From: Nemertoderma westbladi
Lineage: Eukaryota; Xenacoelomorpha; Nemertodermatida; Nemertodermatidae
Length of the DNA: 29,762 bases
Assembly: GCA_032718475.1 (NCBI GenBank)
Contig: JAUCBJ010008774.1
Span: 1-29,762 of the forward strand
Direction of reading: 5' to 3'
The notes beneath the pieces were generated by a model. It made no database searches, was not told where the DNA came from, and saw nothing but the letters and a program-made list of their open reading frames with translations. Below, piece after piece: positions 8,701 to 18,698 of this stretch (position 1 is the first letter of the stretch; each line of letters opens with the position of its first letter). The position numbers and the translations under genes are program-made.

Positions 8701-10180
8701 ACCCAAAATCTTAAGAGTTTGTGTCTGACCAACAAACCCTAACCCAAAATCTTAAGAGTTGGTGTCTGACCAACAAACCCTAACCCAAAATCTTAAGAGT
8801 TTGTGTCTGACCAACAAACCCGAACCCAAAATCTTAAGAGTTTGTGTCTGACCAACAAACCCTAACCCAAAATCTTAAGAGTTGGTGTCTGACCAACAAA
8901 CCCTAACCCAAAATCTTAAGAGTTTGTGTCTGACCAACAAACCCGAACCCAAAATCTTAAGAGTTTGTGTCTGACCAACAAACCCGAACCCAAAATCTTA
9001 AGAGTTTGTGTCTGACCAACAAACCCTAACCCAAAATCTTAAGAGTTGGTGTCTGACCAACAAACCCTAACCCAAAATCTTAAGAGTTGGTGTCTGACCA
9101 ACAAACCCTAACCCAAAATCTTAAGAGTTTGTGTCTGACCAACAAACCCGAACCCAAAATCTTAAGAGTTTGTGTCTGACCAACAAACCCGAACCCAAAA
9201 TCTTAAGAGTTTGTGTCTGACCAAAAAACCCTAACCCAAAATCTTAAGAGTTTGTGTCTGACCAACAAACCCGAACCCAAAATCTTAAGAGTTTGTGTCT
9301 GACCAACAAACCCTAACCCAAAATCTTAAGAGTTTCCGTCTGACCAACAAACCCTAACCCAAAATCTTAAGAGTTTGTGTCTGACCAACAAACCCGAACC
9401 CAAAATCTTAAGAGTTTGTGTCTGACCAACAAACCCGAACCCAAAATCTTAAGAGTTTGTGTCTGACCAACAAACCCTAACCCAAAATCTTAAGAGTTGG
9501 TGTCTGACCAACAAACCCTAACCCAAAATCTTAAGAGTTTGTGTCTGACCAACAAACCCGAACCCAAAATCTTAAGAGTTTGTGTCTGACCAACAAACCC
9601 TAACCCAAAATCTTAAGAGTTGGTGTCTGACCAACAAACCCTAACCCAAAATCTTAAGAGTTGGTGTCTGACCAACAAACCCTAACCCAAAATCTTAAGA
9701 GTTTGTGTCTGACCAACAAACCCGAACCCAAAATCTTAAGAGTTTGTGTCTGACCAACAAACCCGAACCCAAAATCTTAAGAGTTTGTGTCTGACCTACA
9801 AACCCTAATCCAAAATCTTAAGAGTTTGTGTCTGACCAACAAACCCTAACCCAAAATCTTAAGAGTTTCCGTCTGACCAACAAACCCTAACCCAAAATCT
9901 TAAGAGTTTGTGTCTGACCTACAAACCCTAATCCAAAATCTTAAGAGTTTGTGTCTGACCAACAAACCCGAACCCAAAATCTTAGAGTTTGCGTCTGACC
10001 AACAAACCCTAACCCAAAATCTTAAGAGTTTGTGTCTGACCAACAAACCCTAACCCAAAATCTTAAGAGTTTGTGTCTGACCAACAAACCCGAACCCAAA
10101 ATCTTAAGAGTTTGTGTCTGACCAACAAACCCTAACCCAAAATCTTAAGAGTTTGTGTCTGACCAACAAACCCTAATCCC
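5722..10180. repeat. 41-bp satellite array, about 109 units, with telomere-like motif
   Basis: A 41-base unit built from AACCCAAAATCTTAAGAG, TTTGTGTCTGACC and AACAAACCCT is repeated head to tail over about 4.46 kb. A minority of units have lost one or two bases (CTTAGAG for CTTAAGAG). Variant classes are distributed non-randomly: TTTGCG, TTTCCG, TTTGTG and TTGGTG in the middle of the unit, and CCTAACCC, CCGAACCC or CCTAATCC at the junction. The CCGAACCC class is concentrated in the right half. The junction word CCCTAACCC equals one and a half TTAGGG-type telomere repeats on the C-rich strand. The first unit at about 5722 is the most degenerate, and the right edge stops abruptly at about 10180. 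Function is unknown; it looks like heterochromatic satellite or an expanded minisatellite. Confidence 0.98.
8112..9960. repeat. Higher-order repeat region within the 41-bp satellite (9- and 18-unit periods)
   Basis: Rare variants recur at fixed multiples of 41. The GACCAAAAAACC variant lies at 8112, 8481 and 9219, which are 369 bases (9 units) and 738 bases (18 units) apart. The GAGTTGGTG variants near 8758 and 8882 recur 738 bases later near 9496 and 9620. The intervening order of CCTAAC and CCGAAC units is also matched. This shows block duplication of 9 to 18 units. Confidence 0.85.
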
Positions 10181-10784
10181 ATAGTCCCGCAATGTCTAAA
10201 AGGTCCGCAGGATCTAAAGTTTTCTTAGATCTCGTCGTTCGTATTTATTTATTTATGTGCGTTGCGTTGTCATTCAACTAAACAGCGCATTCAATATGTT
10301 TTAATGGTAACTAACCTTGGCTCAATGTGTCAATCACAATGTCCAACGGAATATAATATTATTTATTTTTATTATAATTAGGTACCCTCTGTAACTTTTG
10401 CTGTGGCTAACTGGCTATCGTTAGTTCTGACTTGAAGGAAACCGCAGTAATTCTCGACGCAGTCTGAGGTGCCCATTTATGTTGTTCGGCCGCCTTTCAT
10501 TATGGATTCCTCTCAACTCCGCCCTCCAGAAGGCGAGTCGTAAAGGTGGTCGTATGTTTATTATTCGACGGCGATTTTAATATGTCATCTATCTCAGATT
10601 CATTTTTTCAAATTTAATACCAAACAAGATTATACTTTCAAGGTTCGTGTATTATACTTACCGGTACTACTAGGCCTACTGTATTCTGGCTGGCGTTATA
10701 AGAAGTTATTTCTGTCTTAAAAAACAGTCCTGTGAAATTTAATCAAAGACTCGCTGCAACTCAAACCTTTTTCGAAATATAAGT
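10181..10784. other. Gene-free spacer between satellite and Kolobok element
   Basis: No reading frame of note, RNA gene or repeat is recognisable in this unique-looking stretch. It contains small words such as CCGGTACT and AGGCCTAC that recur through the window's non-coding DNA. Confidence 0.5.
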
Positions 10785-11064
10785 TTAAGGGGAGCAGGCA
10801 GTGAAAAAAGAATTTTCTGACCAAATTTTTTTTATTGAATTTTCTAGTTCAAAATTTTATTAGCTATTCAAAAAATTAAGTCCTAATTAAATACAATCAA
10901 GCATTCAAAAGTTATGAACATTTGAGTGAAGTGCACTCCTGACATTTTTTTTCGAAAAAAATTTAACAAAATTAACATGATGTAATCCTAAATATTATTC
11001 GTCTTTAATAATTTTTTTTTTCTGGAACATTTTTTAAATGTATGAATAGCCACGTAATTGCACA

Positions 11065-11256
11065 TTAATAATTAATTAATTATTTTAATTAATAATTAAT
11101 TAATTATTTTAATTAATAATTAATTAATTATTTTAATTAATAATTAATTAATATTATATTAATATATTATTAATTATATAATATAATATTAATTATAATT
11201 ATTAATAATATTAATATATTATATATTAATAATTAATATTTAATTAATTAATTAAT
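11065..11256. repeat. 24-bp AT-only tandem repeat and adjoining TTAATTAA-rich tract
   Basis: A 24-base unit made of AATTAATAATTAATTAATTA plus TTTT is repeated about three and a half times from 11065 to 11151. It is followed by irregular TAATATTAAT sequence to about 11256. It lies inside the Kolobok element downstream of its transposase gene. A similar TTAATTAA tract occurs at about 11414-11442. These are probably replication-slippage products. Confidence 0.85.
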
Positions 11257-11468
11257 TGCACATTAATAATAATACCATTAGCACGAAATTAAGTATTATA
11301 ATTAGTAGTACCAGTAATATAGGATTAATTATTAATAAGACAAAATGAAATGATATATAAATGACAAAATGAACAAAAAAATTATTGATAAAACAAATTT
11401 ATTATTATTAATTGTGATTAATTAATTAATTAATTAATTAATAATGTTATTAATTATTTAATTACTAA

Positions 11469-11474
11469 TTTATT
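11469..11474 (-). terminator. Candidate poly(A) signal of the transposase gene
   Basis: On the minus strand an AATAAA lies about 39 bases after the transposase stop codon. Another occurs at 11398-11403. The region is very AT-rich, so the match has limited weight. Confidence 0.4.
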
Positions 11475-11512
11475 GTATTAGGTGTAGAATTAGTTTCCAT
11501 ATTATTTGCAAG

Positions 11513-13258
11513 TTAGTATCCACCTGTAATGTACTCATTATCAGTTTCTTCTTTCCTTTTTCTTTTACGCCTGTTCTTTGCTCTGGCTTCCCTATCAACG
11601 CGGTTAGCAGTGCGGACACGTCGCATGTCCAAGGAGAGTAGGCCATAGTTAGTATGTTTGCCTGGGTCTATCCCCAGCTGCTTTAGGACACGTATTCGAG
11701 ATTCATTTCCATCATTATAGACCAATACAGCATCCAATGTTCCGAGTTGCAGCGTGTGTATACCAATAAATACTCGCTTTGGGCACCGAGTCCAAATTGA
11801 GTTATTTAAACTCTCGTTTACATTTTGAGTTTTCCCATGAAGGCACTTTGATAAGAGTTTATTCTCAGTGAGATCTCGATATATTGGTTTCAGCTTCAAA
11901 AGTATCGGTTCCGGAATTGAATTTTTATGAGTATAGGCTTGTTGGGTGATTTGTGCAATGTTATATTTGCACCAACTATCAGCACCTTTGGGGCAAAGTC
12001 CATGGGATGGGTTTTTGTCAGTGGAGAGATAGTGGAAATACGTTGCCCAGATTGCCTTTTTCATCGCATCGACACTGTGACCATTTGCCCGAATAGCATT
12101 TCCATAGTAACCTTGAAGCCTATCTATCCGCGCGTCTGTTAGTCTGTTTTTACCAGAAATCACTCTTCCATCTGACAGTTTCACACCCTTCAGTGAAGCT
12201 TTCAATTTCCGCAAGCGACAACCCATCCTCTTTTGCACATGGCCCACACATTCTAGTTTTTCAATAGTTACTTTATCCCCATATGGTCTACTCTGGGCAA
12301 CTTCAGAGAACGAGTTAGTATCACCATCACCTAAATATTTGGTATATCGCATTCCTAGTTTAGACTTGCTTCTTTGAAATAGTATTCTAGCACCAACACC
12401 CTCCATTGCACCACTAGACCCACTATGATTTTTCACACAGACATTTTTATGTGCTTCAACGCTTTCTTTCCTGATTGAACAACCGTGGCAATGTTTAGTT
12501 AGGCAGTGAATGTCTAAAACTTTCCCAGTATCCATGGCAACTATAGAAACAACACCATTTTTTGATGTATGTCCACGTTTCTGCCATGAACCATCAATCG
12601 AGATGCCAATGTCTGTATTTCCACCATTTTCTTTTATTACCTCCTTAGCTGCGTCTACCATTGAGGCTTCTGCAATTGGTTTAGCAGCTTCAAGTAATGA
12701 TTTTGTGTGTTCAATAAATTTTTGTGGAGGTTGTGGCAGTCCCATTATGCTGCATAAAGTGTTACCTCCTTCAAATCCCACACCAATACAACGCAAACCA
12801 TACACTAAACGCAAATTAATTTCATATTGATTATCCACTAATGGCGATGTATAAAACCTTTTCAGACTGGTACAATTATCGCAATGTAGTTTCAATTTGG
12901 AAGATAAACCCCTGCCACAGGTGTCTTCATCAATTACTACAACTCCACCACAAGACTTACAACATGTATATTCCGATAACACACAATTCAAAATATCCAA
13001 ATCTAAAACAATAAACCCCAGCCTGCCGGAACTTTCATCGACCAACCCACTTCGGTTTAGTTTCTTAGTTGAAGCCGATATTTCTTTTACGGGTTTAGTA
13101 GGCCTATCAGGAATTTGAACAGTACCGGTACTTTGTTTTTCAACCGGTGGTGTAGTACAGGTACTTACGGGGATTGGAATAGATTTGGCAATAACATTCG
13201 AACTAAATCGATTACCATGGTAGGAACGCTTTCCAAATATCGCTTTTCGTCTTGTCAT
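11513..13258 (-). CDS. Kolobok/Mutator-domain DDE transposase
   Basis: This 581-residue protein is an intact transposase of the animal 'Mutator-like transposase domain' type. The catalytic triad candidates are D222 in GISIDGSW, D311 or D313 in YLGDGDTNSF, and E482 in NVNESLNNSIW. A cysteine-rich zinc-binding region precedes the catalytic core (CCKSCG 99-104, C114, CDNC 126-129). A C-x2-C-type insert follows the first Asp (C252, C257, C260, C274), and ECVGHVQKRMG (336-346) is a family-typical motif. The N-terminus (1-75) is low in order and basic, and the C-terminus ends in a lysine/arginine cluster (KNRRKRKRK) that may act as a nuclear signal. The gene starts at an ATG on 13258 and has no stop, frameshift or intron. 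It lies inside an element with TIRs and TTAA duplications and could in principle mobilise non-coding relatives. Confidence 0.87.
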   Translation of the reverse strand: MTRRKAIFGKRSYHGNRFSSNVIAKSIPIPVSTCTTPPVEKQSTGTVQIPDRPTKPVKEISASTKKLNRSGLVDESSGRLGFIVLDLDILNCVLSEYTCCKSCGGVVVIDEDTCGRGLSSKLKLHCDNCTSLKRFYTSPLVDNQYEINLRLVYGLRCIGVGFEGGNTLCSIMGLPQPPQKFIEHTKSLLEAAKPIAEASMVDAAKEVIKENGGNTDIGISIDGSWQKRGHTSKNGVVSIVAMDTGKVLDIHCLTKHCHGCSIRKESVEAHKNVCVKNHSGSSGAMEGVGARILFQRSKSKLGMRYTKYLGDGDTNSFSEVAQSRPYGDKVTIEKLECVGHVQKRMGCRLRKLKASLKGVKLSDGRVISGKNRLTDARIDRLQGYYGNAIRANGHSVDAMKKAIWATYFHYLSTDKNPSHGLCPKGADSWCKYNIAQITQQAYTHKNSIPEPILLKLKPIYRDLTENKLLSKCLHGKTQNVNESLNNSIWTRCPKRVFIGIHTLQLGTLDAVLVYNDGNESRIRVLKQLGIDPGKHTNYGLLSLDMRRVRTANRVDREARAKNRRKRKRKEETDNEYITGGY

Positions 13259-14207
13259 CTCGACGTTTCTTCACTCCACATATAAAATATATACCAATGC
13301 AGCATAAAATAATGCATAAAACAGGTAAGAGCAGAGATAAAATGTCTAACTGTGACAGAATGATCAGCTGATAATAGGCCTACCAAACTAGCTGTGCTTT
13401 TATTCAGATTATTGCTATAAAAATGTAAAAAGATGTAGTGTGCTATCAGTTTGAATTTCCCTCCAATTTGGTGCAGCCAATGACAGCGTCTTAGCTGCTC
13501 AGCTGAATTTCAATGTAGATTTATTTTTAATTTTTCACATTTATCCCTCTCAGATTTGAAAATTTTGAAATGAATATTGGACTACATCCATCATAGCAGG
13601 TCAGATATAGTTACTTTAACAATTTTTATTATGTGGGTTGATTCGCCTGACTGAGATAAATCCCAAACTATTTAGTTTTCCAAAAAAGACCGATTGGTGC
13701 TCGAGAAATAGCAGTTTAAAGATCAAAATTTTATGAATTTCGTTTTCAATTGAGTTTATCTCAAAATGACATATCCGTACACAAATGCCCCATTATTTCC
13801 AAAAGTTTTCGACCAAATTACTCAATATTTTGATTGAAGGTGTGGAATGACATGTCTCAAACATTGAACTAGAATTTTGATGTGAGCATTACTATTTTTT
13901 AAATTATTAATAAACTTTTGAGCTAAATAGTGCTAAATTATTAACTATTATTAATAATATTAAAAAGTTAAGGAAGTTATTAATTTTTTTCAATAATTCT
14001 AGTTCAATGAGTTATATTAATGTTTCTCTACATATGTTCAAAATTTTGAGAAATTTCAATCAGAATATCACAAGATAACGGGGTAAATGTTAAATAGTAA
14101 AACATTAGTACTCCCTGCTCCCCTTAACAATAGGCTGTACTTTAATTCTACAGTTTGTGCGTAATGTATACTGTATAACAGTTTGAATTGTAATTTTAAT
14201 GAACACC

Positions 14208-14227
14208 AGTGGAATTTAAATTCCACT
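14208..14227. repeat. 20-bp perfect palindrome
   Basis: AGTGGAATTTAAATTCCACT reads the same on both strands. It lies in the 270-base gene-free gap between the Kolobok and hAT elements. No flanking inverted sequence extends it and no function is evident. Confidence 0.8.
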
Positions 14228-15448
14228 TAACTTCAGATAGTGGCGCAACACGCCGCAAAATAAACAGGCTTACCACACCTCATTCCTGGAGACTTTTAGT
14301 ATGTTGTTCAGGCGAGTCTAAATTGCTAATTATTTGCGTAATATCTCCATTTTTCCAGGTTACACCCTACTGGACTATTACTGCAGATTTAACGATTGTA
14401 ATTATTAGTGTTGAGAACTGTAACTGTAATTATACTGTAACTGCAACTGTAACTGAATGATTTTGATGATTTTTTGATACTGTAACTATAACTGTAACTG
14501 TAATTGCGAATTTTGAATACTGTAACTGTAACTGAAACTGTAATTACGAATTTTGAATACTGTAACTGTAACTGAAATTAACAAAATCCGATTCAGTTCT
14601 CAATCACACAATTAACATGAATGGGCATTTAAAACAATATTGGAATAGTATAGAGTATAGTTTAATAAATTAATAACAGTGGTTACCATAGGTATCATTT
14701 TTAAAACATTGTTATTTTTTCCACTTCTGAACAAAACCATAATATTACACAATAAAAAAATGACCCATTGTCCACTTTAGCTCAAATGTGATTTATTTGG
14801 CGAGTCAAGTAGTGAACGAAGATCTACAGTAGCATATAGTCTATGTTTATCTGTCTCAACTATTAGACTATTATCAGCCTTATCACCACTTTTGCTTCAT
14901 ATTAAATGTGAAGGGGGAAGATAGTTCGGATAGTTAGTTAGAATAGATATTTGTAATTGTATAAACAAAGAAAAGTTAGGCCTATTGGTAGAGGGATTTT
15001 AACGGATATATATTTTACATTATGAATTATTAATGTTACCGGTACTATTAATATCACAATCACACTAGAGGCACACTGGAAATTAAATTTTGATCAAGTT
15101 TACCATTATAAATTACAAAATTAAACTTAAAAGTGAAAGGAGCAGCTTATCGAGGTGGGTCTAACCAAAACAATAAATATATGATTACTAAAACAAATAT
15201 CGAATTAAGGAAAATGAGCAGGATTCAGAAGCATGGCTTTTATAACCAAAACAATAAATGATAACAGTACTGTACAGTACAAGCACTGAAACAACATGTG
15301 CAGTAAAATGTGGGTGCCTTAGTGTGATCTTGTGACGTGCCACTTTCATTACATACTATTTACTATTTACTATTTACATACTAAGTAAAACTTTCATTGT
15401 TAAAAGTTGTATTTTCTTCTCTGTGACTTGCAATGTTGTCAATTAATA

Positions 15449-15544
15449 TTTTCGTCCCCGGACTTTTCGTCTCGGACTTTTCGTCCCGGACTTTTCAACC
15501 CAGACTTTTCAACCCAGACTTTTCGTCCGCGGACTTTTCGTCCA
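15449..15544. repeat. 14-bp minisatellite (GACTTTTCGTCC-type), about 7 units
   Basis: The word GACTTTT recurs at 15461, 15475, 15489, 15503, 15517 and 15532, giving a 14-15-base period. Units vary between TCGTCCCG and TCAACCCA endings. It lies inside the hAT-type element just before the 20-bp-stem hairpin. Confidence 0.9.
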
Positions 15545-15556
15545 TGTAGCTAGTCT

Positions 15557-15600
15557 ATATTTTGTAACTAATATACTGAAGTATATTAGTTACAAAATAT
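15557..15600. repeat. Perfect hairpin, 20-bp stem and 4-base loop
   Basis: Bases 15557-15576 are the exact reverse complement of 15581-15600, with the loop TGAA between them. The arms include TTTGTAACTAATATAC. Perfect pairing over 20 bp suggests recent origin or constraint. It lies in the interior of the hAT-type element and its role is unknown. Confidence 0.9.
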
Positions 15601-16091
15601 TACCATAGAGTGGGTCCAACTTTCCTACAATAACTACCTATTAGCTCTAGAAAGAGGACGTTTCGTAATGAACATTATTATTAGCGTATATAACAGTAAT
15701 ATATTAAAGTGCCTCATTTTTAGTTTCAGATATATTTTTTTTATTTGGCAAGTGATTCGTTTGATTTTTTTGGGCAAGTGACTCATTGGGCAAGTGACTG
15801 CAATGTACCCAGCCCCGATGAGACTACATTAATTCAATGACTGCTTACTACGTGAGATCATATATATTGAATCTATAACTGAAACTGTAACTGAATTTTA
15901 TCACGATCAAAACTGTAACTGAAACTGAAATGCTCAATTTTATAATACTGAAACTGTAACTGTAACTGAAATGTTACACTTTGTAATACTGAAACTGTAA
16001 CTGTAACTGAAATGCAAAACTTTGAATACTGAAACTGGAACTGTAACTGAAATTAGTCAAAATTGATTCAGTTCTCAACACTAGTAATTAT

Positions 16092-16905
16092 GCGATACTT
16101 AATAACAGCGAGCCTTCAGGCGGGAGAGTCAAAGCCGGTGATGGATAGTTTGGAGTATGCCCTCTAGTGGCAACTTACAGAAACACCATTACTGTTGCAA
16201 CTTCCTGTTTTATTTCTAGGACTGCTTCTTTGAGTGGATTTTCATTATCAATATTAGAAATTCGATGCATTTTCTCTGCTTCGCTAGTTTTAACGTTGGC
16301 CTCAGGTTATACTGTATGTAACAGTTGATACTAAATGGAGACAACTAAAATTCATTGATGTTGATAAATACATTCAACTTGTGGCGTGCAAGCACGCGGG
16401 ATGTAAATCTTCACCATTACTAAACAACACAGACAGATACCATCAGCTGAAACAAAAATACCTAAGTTACCCTCTCATGATTCTAATTACACTAATTATT
16501 GTAGTACTACAGTTGAAGGCCTACATTATTACTAATATTCATTCACCTGGAATTAGTAATAAATTCACATTCGCCCATACCTTGACTGAGAAGGCTATCA
16601 GCTGTATAACACACACTAATGCTACCCTATGAAGAATTTCAAGATTGTAAGGGAGTGGAGTTTAGGAAGTAGGGTCTAAGCAAACAGTATGGGTGTACAA
16701 AGTATACAATAATCTTGGCAACCTCATCGATTTATACTAAGCCTGTGTAGAAATCCATTACATAAGCCATTTTTCATCATTAACACCATCTGTGCTGTTA
16801 TTGGTGTTATTTTACCATTGCGTCTATGGCACTTTTCGTTTATTTCATTTTTTGCAAAAACTAATGAAATGACTGTATTTTTCTGAAAATTGCTTTATAC
16901 ACCCA
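16092..16905. other. Gene-free spacer between hAT and MULE-like elements
   Basis: The longest open frame (about 83 codons near 16381-16632) lacks any recognisable domain and is not convincing as a gene. No tandem repeat or RNA gene is seen. Confidence 0.5.
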
Positions 16906-16914
16906 TTCAAACCA

Positions 16915-17772
16915 GGATAGATTTTTTTACAGAACACAAGCGAACACAGTAGAACACATCCGAACACACTCCAAAAACTGCCGAACACAATCGAACACAG
17001 TCGAAAATAGAAAGAGCACAAAAAAATAACACCGTGTACCAACTTTTAGATAAAATTAGCCACGCGTTGCTTTTCTATAAGAAAATTCCCCAAATTATTG
17101 AATAAAATTGTCGCAAAATTAAATATTAATTTCTTATCAGATCAGGCCTAGCCTTAAGCCGACAACAAATAATTTAACATAGTATAGTAGGCCTAAGTTA
17201 AGTGTGGTTAGCACCGGGACAGAGATCCCTACCGGTACCTGCCAGGGTAGGTAGGTACCTACCCAGGACCCAGATCTTTATATTCCAGTGCAGCAGTAGG
17301 CAGGTAGGTACCGGTACCTATGTTGTACCGACATGTTAGCGTACGTCATGTACATTACGTACGGTAACAGGCCTAACTTCCTAATTAATATCCTCAGCAA
17401 TCAGTCCCAGACCATGCTATTCCAGCACACAGGCAAACAGGCCTATTAGCTAACCCGCTATTATTATATATTTGACAAGTACGGAACCCGGTAGGCTTCC
17501 CTACATAGTTTGTTATACAGTACAACAGTACACAACAAATGGCCTACCTGATAAGAAATTAATATTTAATTTCGCGACAATTTTATTCAACAATTTCGGG
17601 AATTTTCTTATAGAAAAGCAACACGTAGCTAATTTTATCTAAAAGTTGGTACCCGGTGTTATTTTTTGTGCTCTTTCTATTTTCGACTGTGCTCGATTGT
17701 GTTCGGCAGTTTTTGGAGTGTGTTCGGGTGTGTTCTTGTGTGTTCGCTTGTGTTCTGTAAAAAGAACTATCC
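16915..17772. mobile_element. MULE-like foldback element with ~226-bp inverted arms and 9-bp TSD
   Basis: The left arm (16915-17140) and right arm (17548-17772) are inverted copies of each other with roughly ten percent difference. Both start outward with GGATAG and run inward to CTTATCAG. Shared landmarks include TTTTTACAGAACACAAGCG, ACTCCAAAAACTGCCG and AACTTTTAGATAAAATTAGC. Identical 9-base duplications TTCAAACCA flank the element at 16906-16914 and 17773-17781. Very long TIRs and a 9-bp target duplication are the hallmark of Mutator-like elements. The 407-base centre has no coding frame but is rich in GGTACC, CCGGTACC and GTAGGTAGGT words. The outer arm part contains several CGAACACA repeats that might bind a transposase. 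Confidence 0.85.
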
Positions 17773-17781
17773 TTCAAACCA

Positions 17782-18689
17782 TACACTACCGGAGGGTACT
17801 AAAAACAACACATTGACCGGATAGTTTCGGAGCCTTTCGTGTGACAATTTTATTGTCTTTGTATTTTTATATTTATACACATATTATTACATATATATAT
17901 TATATTATTACAGCTCTCATCTTATAACGAACCTGTCTTTAGTCTGTGTAGTTTTTGTCTAAAAGCTGAGGCCGGCAAAAAAAACGATGGTACTTGTATC
18001 GGTGTATGTATATTGTATAACCGCAAAATGGCTTGAAACCACTTGCATGTTGTAAACCCAACTATTTATCAATTGTTATTAGTTGTTGAATAAAAAAGAT
18101 GAGAGCGATATTCGAAATCTTTGCATATTATCAACATTATGAAACGCGAAATGCCCACAACAACACATTGATCTACATTGCATAGAGCCAATCTAAAAGC
18201 AGTAAACTAGAATCACAACAGCTGTAACTCATTTGAATCAACAACATTTCACTAATTGACCAGACCATTGGAGTTACGTACATTAATTGTCTATCTGTGT
18301 TCATGTTAGTTTAATGTGAAGCTACTGTCCTCAATTTGAATAAAACTGTCCTCAACTCAGGCTAAGCTCAATTTAGATGAAAAGGCATAGTAGGTTTTAT
18401 ATATCTGGGACGTTTACAACAGCTATCGATTAAACTAACAAAACCAGAAATGAACCAGGGTGCCAGCCGGGTACCAACAGCTGTTGGGTAGATTAAATGG
18501 AACAATTCACCAATTTCCATAGGAGGCTTGTACGTACAATATATTGTTAAATTGGTTGCATCCAATGTTTTTTAATAGACTAACTTAGAATGTATTAGGT
18601 AAAAACAATGTATTCTTTATTTTATTACTGGATATTTTATTTCTGCAATTTTATGTGAAAGTTTACATTGAATGAGGTCTAAAATAAGG
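17782..18689. other. Gene-free spacer between MULE-like element and SINE
   Basis: Only short open frames without recognisable domains occur. A small TATATTATTA tract lies near 17880-17910. Nothing else could be supported. Confidence 0.5.
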
Positions 18690-18698
18690 TTGTGTTCC

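Larger units (their letters stand above)
10785..14127 (-). mobile_element. Kolobok-type DNA transposon, apparently full length, TTAA target duplications
   Basis: The element proper is 10789-14123 (3335 bp). It is flanked on both sides by TTAA (10785-10788 and 14124-14127). Its ends are inverted repeats: GGGGAGCAGGCAGT on the left and GGGGAGCAGGGAGT when the right end is reverse-complemented, matching at 13 of 14 bases. Inside lies one uninterrupted minus-strand transposase gene (11513-13258) with AT-rich non-coding flanks. TTAA target duplication is shared by the Kolobok and piggyBac superfamilies. The transposase is not piggyBac-like but carries a Mutator-type DDE domain and cysteine clusters, which points to Kolobok. 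Assignment to Kolobok is an inference; the element ends and target duplication are seen directly. Confidence 0.85.
14406..16083. mobile_element. Non-autonomous hAT-type DNA transposon with 15-bp TIRs and 8-bp TSD
   Basis: The left end TAGTGTTGAGAACTG (14406-14420) is the exact reverse complement of the right end at 16069-16083. The element is bounded by identical 8-base duplications GTAATTAT at 14398-14405 and 16084-16091. An 8-bp duplication and an AGTGTTG-type terminus fit the hAT superfamily. No transposase frame remains in its 1678 bases. Both subterminal regions (about 14421-14580 and 15880-16060) are packed with AACTGTAACTG/AACTGAAACTG words in the same orientation. An internal copy of the right terminus (GATTCAGTTCTCAA, from about 14591) lies near the left end, suggesting a composite or partly duplicated structure. 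The interior holds a 14-bp minisatellite and a long hairpin, listed separately. Confidence 0.82.

Noticed and set aside
10785-14127. piggyBac element, because of TTAA target duplications
   Set aside because: The transposase shows Mutator-domain motifs (ECVGHVQKRMG, NESLNNSIW) and not the piggyBac DDD layout.
14406-14610. A self-contained 200-bp MITE ending at the internal CAGTTCTCAATCAC
   Set aside because: Its flanks share no 8-bp duplication, while GTAATTAT matches exactly when the right end is taken at 16083.
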